Assembly (NCBI GenBank): GCA_965214695.1
Contig: OZ243967.1
Location: 1,488,001 to 1,552,000 of the forward strand
Length of the DNA stretch: 64,000 nucleotides
Source: JAPOXR01 sp965214695
GTDB taxonomy: Bacteria > Pseudomonadota > Alphaproteobacteria > Rhodobacterales > Rhodobacteraceae
Reading direction: 5' to 3'
Below the pieces are notes generated by a model. That model did not search any database, had not been told where the DNA came from, and saw nothing but the letters and a program-made list of their open reading frames with translations. The position numbers and the translations under genes are program-made. Below, in pieces: positions 1 to 8,594 of the stretch. How positions within the stretch are numbered: the stretch's first letter is position 1; every line of letters starts with the position of its first letter.

Positions 1-1
1 C

Positions 2-313
2 TACGAGATGCTGCCGGTGAATCCGAACCCGAAGATCACCGAGATCCGCGGTATCAGGGTGTTTGACTCGCTGTTCGACATCGACCAGCCGGTCGACATG
101 GTCGAGGTCTTCCGCCCCAGCGAGGAATTCTACGGCATTGCCGAACAGGCAATCGCCATCGGCGCCAGTGTGCTGTGGGGGCAGATCGGTGTCCATGATG
201 TCAGGGCAGCCAGGCTCGCCGAGGACGCCGGTCTCAAGGTGGTGATGAACCGCTGCCCCAAGATCGAGCTGTTCCGGCCCTTCTGGAAGCCCCGGCTCGA
301 CCTGGAGATCTGA
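2..313 (+). CDS. CoA-binding domain protein (YccU-like), 5' end outside window
   Basis: The reading frame is already open at the left edge, so only about the last 103 codons are present. The visible part has the end of a Rossmann-type CoA-binding domain, with the family motifs PVDMVEVFRPSEE, IAIGASVLWGQIGV, AARLAEDAGLKVVMNRCPKIE. The conserved Cys in NRCPKIE near the C-terminus is typical of this small (about 140 residue) cytoplasmic family related to succinyl-CoA synthetase alpha N-domains. The biochemical role of the family is not settled. Stop is TGA. The molybdoenzyme gene follows after about 145 bases on the same strand and could be co-transcribed. Confidence 0.85.
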   Translation, partial: YEMLPVNPNPKITEIRGIRVFDSLFDIDQPVDMVEVFRPSEEFYGIAEQAIAIGASVLWGQIGVHDVRAARLAEDAGLKVVMNRCPKIELFRPFWKPRLDLEI

Positions 314-407
314 CAATGCAGCCACCAGTGCTGCAGACCAGGCGCAGGAGGCAGCGAATGATCGTGCCGGAGCGAGGCGGCGGCGGACCGACTGACCGGA
401 GTGACGA

Positions 408-461
408 ATGAACATCCCCGAGCGGGCCCGTGACATGTCAGGCGATTGGAGGGGCCAATGA
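408..461 (+). CDS. possible 17-residue leader ORF overlapping the next start (ATGA)
   Basis: An ATG at 408 opens MNIPERARDMSGDWRGQ and stops at TGA 459-461, which overlaps the molybdoenzyme ATG (458-460) as ATGA. The first 20 bases of context (407-426) are repeated exactly at 457-476 around the downstream start. It may be a translationally coupled leader or just the by-product of a small duplication. I see no protein-level evidence for it. Confidence 0.25.
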   Translation: MNIPERARDMSGDWRGQ

Positions 462-2701
462 ACATCCCCGAGCGGGGTCTTCTGACCAGCACCCATTGGG
501 GCACCTACCGAGTCGAGGTGGCTGACGGGCGGGTGACCGCCCTCAAGGGCTTCGAGGAGGATCCGGACCCGTCGCCGATCGGGCCGGGAATCATCGACGT
601 GCTCGACGGCCCGACCCGGGTCATGGCACCGATGGTGCGCCGGGGATGGCTGGAGAACGGGCCGGGCAAGACCGGCGAGACGCGCGGCCGGGACAGCTTC
701 GTCGAGTTGGGCTGGGATGAGATCAACCGGCTGGTGGCCGACGAGTTGAACCGGGTCCGGCAAGCCCATGGCAACCGGTCGATCTATGCCGGCTCCTATG
801 GCTGGGCCTCCGCCGGGCGTTTCCACCACGCCCAGAGCCAGCTCAAACGGTTTCTCAATTGCATCGGCGGCTTCACCGGATCGAAGAACACCTATTCCTT
901 TGCCGCCGCCGAGGTGCTGGTTCCGCACGTGCTGGGCACGTTCCGGGGCCATCTGGACACGACCACGAGCTGGGAGTCGATCGCGTCCGATTGCGAATTG
1001 TTCGTGGCCTTCGGCGGTGTTCCCCTGAAGAACGGCCAGATCAGCCAGGGCGGCACCGGCGCCCATGTGCAGAGGGCAGGCTTGCTGGCCGCGCATGCGG
1101 CGGGCGTGGAATTCGTCAACATCTCTCCGCTGCGCTCCGATATTCCGGACCAGGTCGGCGCCGACTGGCTGGCCATCCGGCCGAATGCGGATGTGGCGTT
1201 GATGCTCGGGCTGGCACATGCACTCCTGGAGGAGGATCTGCACGACCGGGAGTTTCTCGATCGCTACACCACGGGGTTCGAGCATTTTGCCGCCTATTTG
1301 ACCGGCGAGGATGACGGGGTGGCGAAGACGCCCGAATGGGCATCGGAACTCTGCGATCTGCCGGCCGGCGCGATCAGCCAGCTTGCCCGGCGCATGGCCG
1401 GGCGTCGCACCATGATCTCGGTCGCCTGGGCCCTGACCAGGCAGGATCACGGCGAGCAGCCCTTCTGGGCCGCCATCGCGCTGGCATCGATGCTCGGGCA
1501 GATCGGCCTGCCGGGAGGCGGGCTGGGGTTCGGCTATTCGGCGATGAACTATACCGGGCTGACACGCCGGCTGATCAACTGGGCATCAATGCCGATTGGC
1601 GACAACCCGGTCGAGGATTTCATCCCGGTTGCCCGGGTCACCGACATGCTGGAGAAGCCGGGCGAGCGGTTCGACTATGCAGGGCGCTCCCTCACCTACC
1701 CCGATATCCGGCTGGTCTGGTGGGCGGGCGGCAACCCGTTTCATCACCACCAGGATCTGAACCGGCTGCGCCGGGCCTGGGCCCGCCCGGAGACCATCAT
1801 CGTCAATGACTGGTGCTGGAACCCGCTGGCCAGGCATGCCGATATCGTGTTGCCCTGCACCACGACGCTCGAAAGGAGCGACATCGCGCTATCACCCAAG
1901 GATCCCTACCAGGTGGTCATGGACCAGGCAATCGCACCGGTCGGCCGGGCACGCGACGACCACGAGATTCTGCGTGGCATTGCCGCCGAATTGGGTGTGG
2001 AGGATGAATTTACCGGCGGCCGCAGCCCGGAGGAATGGCAGCGCTGGATCTGGGACACCTCACGTCAGCAGGCAGCAGCGGAGGATGTCGACCTGCCCGA
2101 TTGGGACAGCTTCCGGCGCCAGGGCTGGTGCCGGGTGGCTACGCCGGCGGCGCCGACGATCATGATGGAGGAGTTCCGCCGGGACCCGGCGGCCAACCCC
2201 CTGGCCACGCCATCGGGCAGGATCGAGATCTATTCGCAAACCATTGCCGGTTTCGGCCTCGATGACTGCCCCGGACACCCGGTGTGGCAGGAGCCGGCCG
2301 AATGGCTGGGCCGTGCGATGCCGGGCCAGCTGCACATGATCTCCAACCAGCCGGTCAACAAGCTGCACAGCCAGCTCGACCACGGCTCGGTCAGCCGCGC
2401 CGGACGGCCCAGCGGCGTGGAGCCGGTGACCATGCATCCCGACGATGCGGCTGCCCGCGGCCTGTCGAACGGCCAGATCGTGCGCATCTTCAATACCCGC
2501 GGCGCCTGCCTCGCCGAGTTGCGTCTCGACGACGCCATCCGGCCCAGCATCGTCCAGATCGCCACCGGCGCCTGGTATGATCCGGATGGCGATACCTGCC
2601 GCCGGGGCAACCCCAACACGCTCTCGCTGGACAAGGGAACCTCGAAACTGGCCCAGGGTCCCATCGCCCAAACCTGCCTGGTCGAAATCACCGCCGCCTG
2701 A
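458..2701 (+). CDS. molybdopterin-dependent oxidoreductase, BisC/DMSO-reductase family
   Basis: This 747-residue protein belongs to the DMSO reductase superfamily, subgroup of biotin sulfoxide / TMAO / DMSO reductases that bind bis-MGD. The N-terminal STHWGTY, the Mo-site block AGSYGWASAGRFHHAQ (Ser in GSYGW is the expected Mo ligand in this subgroup) and the C-terminal cofactor block around MISNQPVNKLHSQLDHGSVSR fit. There is no Cys-rich 4Fe-4S segment and no Tat signal, so it should act in the cytoplasm like BisC. I chose ATG 458 because GGAGG (448-452) sits five bases upstream; a TTG at 446 is in frame but has no site. The substrate cannot be read from sequence; S-oxides or N-oxides are the family norm. 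Flanking genes do not fix it. Confidence 0.88.
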   Translation: MNIPERGLLTSTHWGTYRVEVADGRVTALKGFEEDPDPSPIGPGIIDVLDGPTRVMAPMVRRGWLENGPGKTGETRGRDSFVELGWDEINRLVADELNRVRQAHGNRSIYAGSYGWASAGRFHHAQSQLKRFLNCIGGFTGSKNTYSFAAAEVLVPHVLGTFRGHLDTTTSWESIASDCELFVAFGGVPLKNGQISQGGTGAHVQRAGLLAAHAAGVEFVNISPLRSDIPDQVGADWLAIRPNADVALMLGLAHALLEEDLHDREFLDRYTTGFEHFAAYLTGEDDGVAKTPEWASELCDLPAGAISQLARRMAGRRTMISVAWALTRQDHGEQPFWAAIALASMLGQIGLPGGGLGFGYSAMNYTGLTRRLINWASMPIGDNPVEDFIPVARVTDMLEKPGERFDYAGRSLTYPDIRLVWWAGGNPFHHHQDLNRLRRAWARPETIIVNDWCWNPLARHADIVLPCTTTLERSDIALSPKDPYQVVMDQAIAPVGRARDDHEILRGIAAELGVEDEFTGGRSPEEWQRWIWDTSRQQAAAEDVDLPDWDSFRRQGWCRVATPAAPTIMMEEFRRDPAANPLATPSGRIEIYSQTIAGFGLDDCPGHPVWQEPAEWLGRAMPGQLHMISNQPVNKLHSQLDHGSVSRAGRPSGVEPVTMHPDDAAARGLSNGQIVRIFNTRGACLAELRLDDAIRPSIVQIATGAWYDPDGDTCRRGNPNTLSLDKGTSKLAQGPIAQTCLVEITAA

Positions 2702-2764
2702 CAGGGCACCAACGCACCCCTGCCCCGATAGCACCTCTCGTGGCGACCGGGGTCTCGCCGGTTC

Positions 2765-3652
2765 CTACCCGATCGCCACCCGGTTCTCCGGCAGGCCGGC
2801 CACGTCGGTGCGGATGGCCCAGAGGGAGCCGGCCAACCTGTCGCCGGGATTTCGCGACGCCGAGGCCGAGGTGATGTAGAGCGTCTTCAGCTCCGGCCCG
2901 CCGAAGGTGGCAGTCGTGATGTTGAGAACCGGCATCTCGATGGCCTCACGCAATGTACCGTCAGCGGCAATCCGCAGGATGGCCCCGCCAAAGAACCGGC
3001 AGTTCCAGAGGTCTCCATCGCTGTCCATCGCCGATCCGTCGGGAAGCCCGCGCGCATCGGCGCCGAAGAAGACCCGCCGGTTGCCGATTCCATCAGCGGC
3101 AACGTCGAAGGCGTAGATTTCGTTGGCCAGCGTGTCGGCAGTGTAGAAGGTGCCGCCATCGGGGCTCCAGCACAGCGTGTTGGAAATGCCCAACCCGTCC
3201 ATGTGGATGCTCGCCGACCCGTCGGGCGCGATACGGTAGAGGACACCGTCAGTGCCACCGGCTTCGCCGGCCTCGCCATCGGGCAGGACATTGTTTCGCA
3301 TCGAGCCAACCCAGAAATTGCCGTCGGGGTCGGCACGTCCGTCGTTCAGGCGCACATCGGGCGAGCCGGGAAGGACAAACCCGTGATCGGCACGCCGGTC
3401 GGTCGCTGGCCACCACCAGATCAGCCTGGAGCCGAGCGCAACCAGCAGGCGTCCCTCTTCGGTGGTCAGCGACAACGCGACCACCGGTTCGTCGAAGAAC
3501 CAGCTCTCGACGGCACCGGTTTCGGGGTGCAGACGGTGAACCAGGAAACGGTTGATGTCGGTCCAGTAGACCGCATTTTCCTCGGCGCACCAGACCGCGC
3601 CTTCACCGCACACATCCCCCGCAGGGGCAATACACTGGATGTCGTGTGTCAT
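2765..3652 (-). CDS. SMP-30/gluconolactonase/LRE family lactonase
   Basis: This is a 295-residue six-bladed beta-propeller protein of the SMP-30 family. The metal-ligand Glu is visible in CGEGAVW (residue 17), followed by LNDGRADPDGNFWVGSM, GLGISNTLCWSPDGGTFYTAD and GLPDGSAMDSDGDLWNCRF, which supply the Asn/Asp ligands typical of divalent-metal sugar lactonases. No signal peptide is seen, so it is cytoplasmic. It starts eight bases after the AGE epimerase stop and so belongs to the IclR-AGE-lactonase operon. With the divergent SDR dehydrogenase it would open the lactone made by sugar oxidation. The sugar is unknown. Confidence 0.88.
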   Translation of the reverse strand: MTHDIQCIAPAGDVCGEGAVWCAEENAVYWTDINRFLVHRLHPETGAVESWFFDEPVVALSLTTEEGRLLVALGSRLIWWWPATDRRADHGFVLPGSPDVRLNDGRADPDGNFWVGSMRNNVLPDGEAGEAGGTDGVLYRIAPDGSASIHMDGLGISNTLCWSPDGGTFYTADTLANEIYAFDVAADGIGNRRVFFGADARGLPDGSAMDSDGDLWNCRFFGGAILRIAADGTLREAIEMPVLNITTATFGGPELKTLYITSASASRNPGDRLAGSLWAIRTDVAGLPENRVAIG

Positions 3653-3660
3653 GAGACCTC

Positions 3661-4929
3661 TCAGATCCTGATGCCATCGGTCCTCAGACCGTTGATGATG
3701 CTGCCGGTGGCCGGCATGAGCGGAATGAGCGCCGCCTGCAGCGAATGATACAGATCCGGCTTGCCGAACCAGGGGTCGGTCACCGGCTCAAGGTCATCGT
3801 TCAGCTGGTGATGCCAGGAACCCAGTTCGCGGTCGACCAAATGCGCCTCGCACCAATCCCAGACCCGGCGGTACCAGGTTTCGTAGAATTCGCCCCGGAC
3901 ATGCTCGGCCAACCAGTAGGCGGCGCCGATTCCCTCGGTGCATGGCCACCAGTAGCGGTCACGGTCCACCGGCTTGCCGTCCCATCCCACCGTGAAATAG
4001 AACCCGCCGCCAGTGCCGTCCCAGCCTTCTTCCGTGGCCAGGCGAAACATGCTGGTGGCGGCGTCTTTCATCCAGTCATGGCGGTTTCCGCCGGCAACCC
4101 GGAGTTGCAACAGCAGCCTGGACCACTCGAGCCAATGCCCGATTGTCGAGCCAAAGGGGCGAAAGACATCGCGGTCGTAGTCGAAATCGATCGACCAGTC
4201 GGACATGAAATGTTCGGGAAGGCGCCAGTTGTTGCCGGCGGTGATATCCCGGATCAGCAGGGTTGCGATGCTCTCCGCCTTCCGGAGGTATTCGCTGTCG
4301 CCGGTGACCTCATGGGCGGCCATCAGCGCCTCAGTCAAGTGCATGTTCGAGTTTTGCCCGCGATAGGTCTCCACCGGCGTCCAATCCTCGTGGAAATCCT
4401 CATGGATTGCACCATGCTCCTCTTCCCAGAACCGGTTGAACAGGATGTCGGTGATGTCCTCCAGAAGCCTGTCGGCGTCGGGATGCCCGACCGCCTTGGC
4501 ACTGGCGGCAGCCAGCAATGTGAAGGAATGGCCATAAGCCACCTTGGCGCTGTTGGTCGGACCGTCGTGACCGGTCGCCCAGTGATAGCCGCCATGCACC
4601 TGGTCGCGATGCCCCTTCCACATGAACTCGACGCCATGATCCACGAGCCGGGACGATCCCGGCCTGCCCATCAGGCATCCAATGGCGAAGCAGTAGATGA
4701 TGCGCGTGGTGTTGAAGAGGTTTCGGGTTGGCGCCGGTGCCGGCGGCCAGCCGGTCGGCAGTGGTTCGCCCCGGTCATCCAGATCAAAAAACCCGCCGCG
4801 AGGGTCGATCGAGCCCGCCTGGTAAAAGTCGAACAGCCGGCTCGCCTCGCCAATCAGCCAGTGCCGGTGACTCGACTGGTCGATCCAGCGCGGCCCCTGG
4901 ACCGTGTTCTCATCCTCGTGATCCGACAT
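3661..4929 (-). CDS. AGE family epimerase/isomerase
   Basis: The 422-residue protein has the (alpha/alpha)6-barrel signature of the N-acylglucosamine 2-epimerase superfamily, which also contains mannose and sulfoquinovose isomerases. Visible family blocks are RGGFFDLDDRGEP near the N-terminus, GYHWATGHDGPTNSAKVAYGHSF, NSNMHLTEALMAAHEVTGD, FGSTIGHWLEWSRLLLQL and the C-terminal RYWWPCTEGIGAAYWL. Length fits the aldose-ketose isomerase branch. Its first 20 bases overlap the 3' end of the IclR gene, indicating one transcript: iclR - AGE - lactonase. It likely interconverts the pathway sugar before or after oxidation by the divergent SDR. Substrate unassigned. Confidence 0.88.
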   Translation of the reverse strand: MSDHEDENTVQGPRWIDQSSHRHWLIGEASRLFDFYQAGSIDPRGGFFDLDDRGEPLPTGWPPAPAPTRNLFNTTRIIYCFAIGCLMGRPGSSRLVDHGVEFMWKGHRDQVHGGYHWATGHDGPTNSAKVAYGHSFTLLAAASAKAVGHPDADRLLEDITDILFNRFWEEEHGAIHEDFHEDWTPVETYRGQNSNMHLTEALMAAHEVTGDSEYLRKAESIATLLIRDITAGNNWRLPEHFMSDWSIDFDYDRDVFRPFGSTIGHWLEWSRLLLQLRVAGGNRHDWMKDAATSMFRLATEEGWDGTGGGFYFTVGWDGKPVDRDRYWWPCTEGIGAAYWLAEHVRGEFYETWYRRVWDWCEAHLVDRELGSWHHQLNDDLEPVTDPWFGKPDLYHSLQAALIPLMPATGSIINGLRTDGIRI

Positions 4930-5791
4930 GTCCGGTCCTTCCTTCCTGCGGAATAGCCTGCTGCGCTCCCGGTTCGGGCAAATGCAATGGTGGCACCATC
5001 ACCGTCTCCAGCGCCTCCCTGATCAGTCGCACGTTGCGCTCGATATCCACCTGGTCATCGGCAAGGGATACCACGCTGACGGCAGCGACCGCCCGATCAC
5101 CGCTCAGCACGGCAACGGCAACGGCAACAAGGCCCTCGACATTTTCCTCGTTGTCCATGCCGTAGCCAAGTTCCAGCGCGTCGCAGATGCATCTCCATTC
5201 CTCGTCCAGATCTCCGGGCGCATTGGGTGTGCGCCGGACCAACGCATTCTCGAACCGCGCCCGGAACAATTCATAGGTCGGGAACTCATGTGCAATCATG
5301 GCCCGGCCCATTGCGGTCGTCAGCGCCGGCAGGCGCATGCCCACCCTGGTGCCTGGCTGGATTGCCTTGTCCGACTCGATCTTCTCGACATACAGGATTT
5401 CGTGCCCGTCGAGCACCGAGATATGGCAGACTTCGTTGATCTGTTCGGCCAGGCGCTGCACCGCCGGACGCAATGTCGACCGGATGTCAAGCGAAGCCAG
5501 ATAGGTCTGCGAGAGCTGTCCAAGCGTCGAGCCCAGGCGATAGAATCCCGTCGATGGCGACTGTTCGACGAAATTCCTGAAGCGCAGCGCCGAAAGCGTG
5601 ACATGCAGGCTCGACTTGTTCAACTCGAGACGATGGGCAATCTTGTTAAGCGGCAGACCTGCAGGACCCGCATCGGCCAGTGTCAGCAATGCCCGTAACG
5701 CCTTGTCGACGCTGGGCATGGCGGTCGATTTACTGCCAGCATCGGCGCCGACCTCACTCCAGTATTCACCCGGCACGCATTGTCCTTCCAT
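4910..5791 (-). CDS. IclR family transcriptional regulator
   Basis: A winged-helix domain lies at about residues 25-85 (MPSVDKALRALLTLADAG, LPLNKIAHRLELNKSSLH) and an IclR effector domain fills the rest (ISVLDGHEILYVEKIESD, ALTTAMGRAMIAH, ELGYGMDNEENVEGLVAVAVAV). The start at 5791 gives 293 residues. The inner ATG at 5719 (MPSVDKALRAL) matches the usual family start and is an alternative. It is first in an operon with the AGE epimerase and lactonase and is divergent from the SDR gene. A promoter/operator candidate sits in the shared intergenic region. It probably controls both directions in response to a pathway sugar acid or lactone (inference). Confidence 0.9.
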   Translation of the reverse strand: MEGQCVPGEYWSEVGADAGSKSTAMPSVDKALRALLTLADAGPAGLPLNKIAHRLELNKSSLHVTLSALRFRNFVEQSPSTGFYRLGSTLGQLSQTYLASLDIRSTLRPAVQRLAEQINEVCHISVLDGHEILYVEKIESDKAIQPGTRVGMRLPALTTAMGRAMIAHEFPTYELFRARFENALVRRTPNAPGDLDEEWRCICDALELGYGMDNEENVEGLVAVAVAVLSGDRAVAAVSVVSLADDQVDIERNVRLIREALETVMVPPLHLPEPGAQQAIPQEGRTGHVGSRG

Positions 5792-5895
5792 GCTGCCTGC
5801 ATCGCCATCCCTGTCGCAGCCCCCGCTCCATCACGCCGGCAACAAGGCCCGGGCGGTGTCGGCTGCAGCTTGACCCCAATCTTGACCGATGTTAG

Positions 5896-5924
5896 TTTAA
5901 TGATGTCAAACAACGTTTGTCAAT
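5896..5924 (-). promoter_or_regulatory. candidate iclR promoter with overlapping inverted repeat operator
   Basis: On the minus strand TTGACA (5924-5919) is followed after 17 bases by ATTAAA (5901-5896), a plausible sigma-70 promoter for the iclR operon. Its spacer contains the inverted repeat CAAAC-AAC-GTTTG (5907-5919), a size and position suited to an autoregulating IclR protein that also affects the divergent SDR gene. Confidence 0.4.
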
Positions 5925-5954
5925 ATCAAGTGCCTTGCTGCTGGAGGGGCAATA

Positions 5955-6701
5955 GTGACCGTATTGAGCGGCAGTATCATCGTGACGGGCGCGGCCTCGG
6001 GAATCGGTCGTGCCTCGGCATTGCATTTTGCCGAGCTGGGTGCCGACGTGTTTGGCGTGGATTGCAATGCCGCCGGCCTGGCAAGTCTGCCAGGCACCGT
6101 GACCGCCATCGAGGCCGACATCACCAGATCCGGAGAATGCCTGAAGGCCGTCGAGGCAGCCTCGTCGCACGGACCGCTGAAGGGCGTCTTCAATTGCGCC
6201 GGGCAGGAATTGCACGGCACCGTCGTGACCATGTCCGAGGATGAATTCGACCAGGTGATCGACATCAACCTCAAGGCCATTTTCCTGATGTGCAAGCATT
6301 CGGTACCGGTCATGGAAGCGGCAGGCGGCGGATCGATCGTCAACATGTCCTCGATTCAGGCCCAGGCCACGCAACAGGATGTGGCCGCCTATGCCGCCAG
6401 CAAAGGGGCGGTGATTTCCATGACCCGCGTCATGGCGCTGGACCATGGCCACAGCAACATTCGTGTCAACGCCATCTGTCCCGGCACCATCCTGACCCCG
6501 CTGGTCGAGGCCAATGCCCGGCATTTCCGTCCTGACGCGCCCGAGGAACAATTGGCCGAGTGGGGACGACTGCACGCGCTGAACCGGGTGGGGTTGCCCG
6601 AGGAAGTCGCCAGGTTTGCCGCCTTCCTGCTGAGCGACGACGCCTCTTTCATCACCGGCTCGCACCATCTCATCGATGGCGGTCTGCTGGCCTCGTTCTG
6701 A
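5955..6701 (+). CDS. SDR family NAD-dependent oxidoreductase
   Basis: A classical short-chain dehydrogenase of 248 residues. The cofactor motif TGAASGIG is at residues 11-18, an Asp at 36 after beta-2 suggests NAD preference, NCAG is at 80-83, the catalytic Ser lies in NMSS (about 132) and the YAASK pair gives Tyr146/Lys150. The GTG start at 5955 is supported by GGAGGGG six bases upstream. It is divergent from iclR and upstream of an RraA-like gene in the same direction. Within a locus holding a lactonase and a sugar epimerase it is best read as a sugar or sugar-acid dehydrogenase; exact substrate unknown. Confidence 0.9.
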   Translation: MTVLSGSIIVTGAASGIGRASALHFAELGADVFGVDCNAAGLASLPGTVTAIEADITRSGECLKAVEAASSHGPLKGVFNCAGQELHGTVVTMSEDEFDQVIDINLKAIFLMCKHSVPVMEAAGGGSIVNMSSIQAQATQQDVAAYAASKGAVISMTRVMALDHGHSNIRVNAICPGTILTPLVEANARHFRPDAPEEQLAEWGRLHALNRVGLPEEVARFAAFLLSDDASFITGSHHLIDGGLLASF

Positions 6702-6810
6702 ATATCAACGATGGCCTGCCAACCTTGTCTTGAACAGCGGTGATAGTCTGCCAGCCCCGTTCTAAACCCGGCACCGCCAGCCATTCTCGCCGTCACGGAA
6801 GGAACACCCC

Positions 6811-7491
6811 ATGCAACCCGAACTGAGCCGGGACGACAATTTGCCGGATTTCGACACCCTGGCGCTTGAGACCTATTCGGCGGTCTTCTCCGACATCTGC
6901 GACGCCATTGGCTTGCGCCACCAGACCCTGGAGCCTGGCGCCCGGCATGTGGCAGGGCCGGATGGCGTTCTGATCGGCCTCGCACGAACGGCAATTTCGG
7001 AGCCGGTGGCGGTGATTCCCGAACGTCCCTATGGGGGCGAGATCGACTTCGTGGATTCACTGGCCAGGAATGATCTGGCAGTGGTCGATTGCTCTGGCGC
7101 ACCGGCGGCGGCCTGGGGTGAGCTGTTTTCCACCGCATCGGTCGGCCGTGGCGCCCGCGGCGCCCTGATCGACGGGTTGGTCCGCGATGTTGCCAAGATC
7201 AACATGTTGAACCGCTTCCCGGTATACGCCCGCGGCGCCCGGCCCACCGATGCGCTTGGCCGGGTGGCGATCCGCGAACGGGATGTCCCGGTCAGCGTCT
7301 ACGGGCAAACCATACACCCGGGCGACCTGGTGGTTTGCGACCATGACGGCGTGACCGTTGTGCCAGCGGAACACATCGCCGAAATCGTCCCGCGCGCCCT
7401 GGAAAAGGCCCGGATTGAATCATCGGCGCGCCAGCTCCTGCTCAACGGCGGATATCTGGGCGAGGTGTGGGAAAAATTCCGGGTGCTGTGA
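6811..7491 (+). CDS. RraA family protein (class II aldolase/decarboxylase-like)
   Basis: This 226-residue protein carries the RraA fold motifs AWGELFSTAS (about 101-110) and ALIDGLVRDVAKI (119-130, with Arg125-Asp126 the usual active-site pair), then GDLVVCDHDGVTVVP. Members include 4-hydroxy-4-methyl-2-oxoglutarate aldolases, oxaloacetate decarboxylases and sugar-acid aldolases; many are annotated with the misleading name dimethylmenaquinone methyltransferase. It follows the SDR by 109 bases. In this context it could split a 2-oxo sugar acid produced by the dehydrogenase/lactonase route, although no dehydratase gene is nearby. Confidence 0.85.
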   Translation: MQPELSRDDNLPDFDTLALETYSAVFSDICDAIGLRHQTLEPGARHVAGPDGVLIGLARTAISEPVAVIPERPYGGEIDFVDSLARNDLAVVDCSGAPAAAWGELFSTASVGRGARGALIDGLVRDVAKINMLNRFPVYARGARPTDALGRVAIRERDVPVSVYGQTIHPGDLVVCDHDGVTVVPAEHIAEIVPRALEKARIESSARQLLLNGGYLGEVWEKFRVL

Positions 7492-7844
7492 TTTCACGTC
7501 CGGCCACGGACCTGCCCAGGACCCAGTCGGCAACCCCGGCGATCCGGAGGATCGCAAATCCACCTCCCCGTGCATTGCTCTTGCCTGCCGGCCAAGCCGC
7601 AGTCTGTCGGGCCAATGCCGGGCTGATCTGGGCCGGCATGCCGATTACATCAATCCTGCCCGATCCACATGGCGGGATGGCTCCAGGCCCGCCTGCTACT
7701 GGAAATGACACGATCTGGAAAAGAATCCTTTGGCGGATTGTCGCCGACCTGCTGGAGAAGGCCGTCGGTGGGAATGTGGAATAATCCCCCCGGTTCAGGC
7801 CAGATTAGTGTGAGACCCAACACCGTACGCAAACTGCCTTGGCT
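7492..7844. other. intergenic region, no gene recognised
   Basis: This stretch lies between the convergent RraA and TOPRIM genes. Short open frames exist but none shows a domain, a ribosome site or a conserved motif. I see no clear hairpin terminator. Confidence 0.5.
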
Positions 7845-8594
7845 TCAATCGTGCCCGCTTTCTGCGATCGACTGTGCCAGCGTGTGAAGTCGTTCATGAG
7901 ACTCCCGAAAACATGGACAACCGTCAATTACCCGGGCGGATAGAGAGGCGAATGCCTCGCAGAAGTGTTTTCGTCGCTTGGGAGACTTGCTGGCCGCCGC
8001 ATACGGCGGCACGGGGCGCCTGCCTTCGCTTTTCTCATGTGCGCACATGAACTCATCCACAAGATCTGGTCCTGAAAGGCTCTCAAAGTCGGAACGAATT
8101 GGAGAAAAGGCCGCAACACACCATGTTTCGGTCGATTCAACAGCGGGTGCCAATACATGTCGCGAAACGTCAGCCTTGGTCATTTCCGACAACCGAGCTG
8201 CCAGCCGCAATACATTGCGAACTTCGTCCGCCCGCTGTTCTGCAGCTTCCGGGTTTACAACGGTGTAGGCATACCGACGCGATACATGAGTATCAAAGGA
8301 TCCGTTCCCAAGTATATCGCTATCCAGCTGGACCAAGATTCCATCGAGAGGCTTCCGGGCACATTCTCCACCAAACAAACCCCCGGCGAAGAACCGCAGG
8401 ACCCGGCTGTCGGGCGGGTTGTTGTCTAGCCACGTCAAAACGCTTGTCCAACCACCTGCGGGAGAAGTTGCGTCAGGTTCGGATTGCAGCTGGACGAATT
8501 CAACCGAGATCCCTGCGGATGACATCGAATTTCCAAGGAAACACCTGATGGCGTGCCAATCTGTTCGACCTTCGCAAACGACTCCGATTCTCAC
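7845..8594 (-). CDS. TOPRIM-like protein (DUF4276-like) coupled to AAA ATPase
   Basis: A 249-residue protein starting at GTG 8594. That start overlaps the ATPase stop as TAGTG, and the protein then begins MRIGVVCEGRTDW. It shows TOPRIM-type acidic motifs: Glu8 in CEGRTD, the D-x-D pair in VQLDSDI (about 91-93) and a later ESTETW block (about 153-158). This combination is what I recall for DUF4276-type partners of AAA/OLD ATPases. An upstream ATG at 8675 is in frame but would put 81 bases inside the ATPase gene. Role inferred: a nuclease or nucleic-acid-acting partner in an anti-phage module. The assignment to DUF4276 specifically is from memory and untested. Confidence 0.72.
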   Translation of the reverse strand: MRIGVVCEGRTDWHAIRCFLGNSMSSAGISVEFVQLQSEPDATSPAGGWTSVLTWLDNNPPDSRVLRFFAGGLFGGECARKPLDGILVQLDSDILGNGSFDTHVSRRYAYTVVNPEAAEQRADEVRNVLRLAARLSEMTKADVSRHVLAPAVESTETWCVAAFSPIRSDFESLSGPDLVDEFMCAHEKSEGRRPVPPYAAASKSPKRRKHFCEAFASLSARVIDGCPCFRESHERLHTLAQSIAESGHD

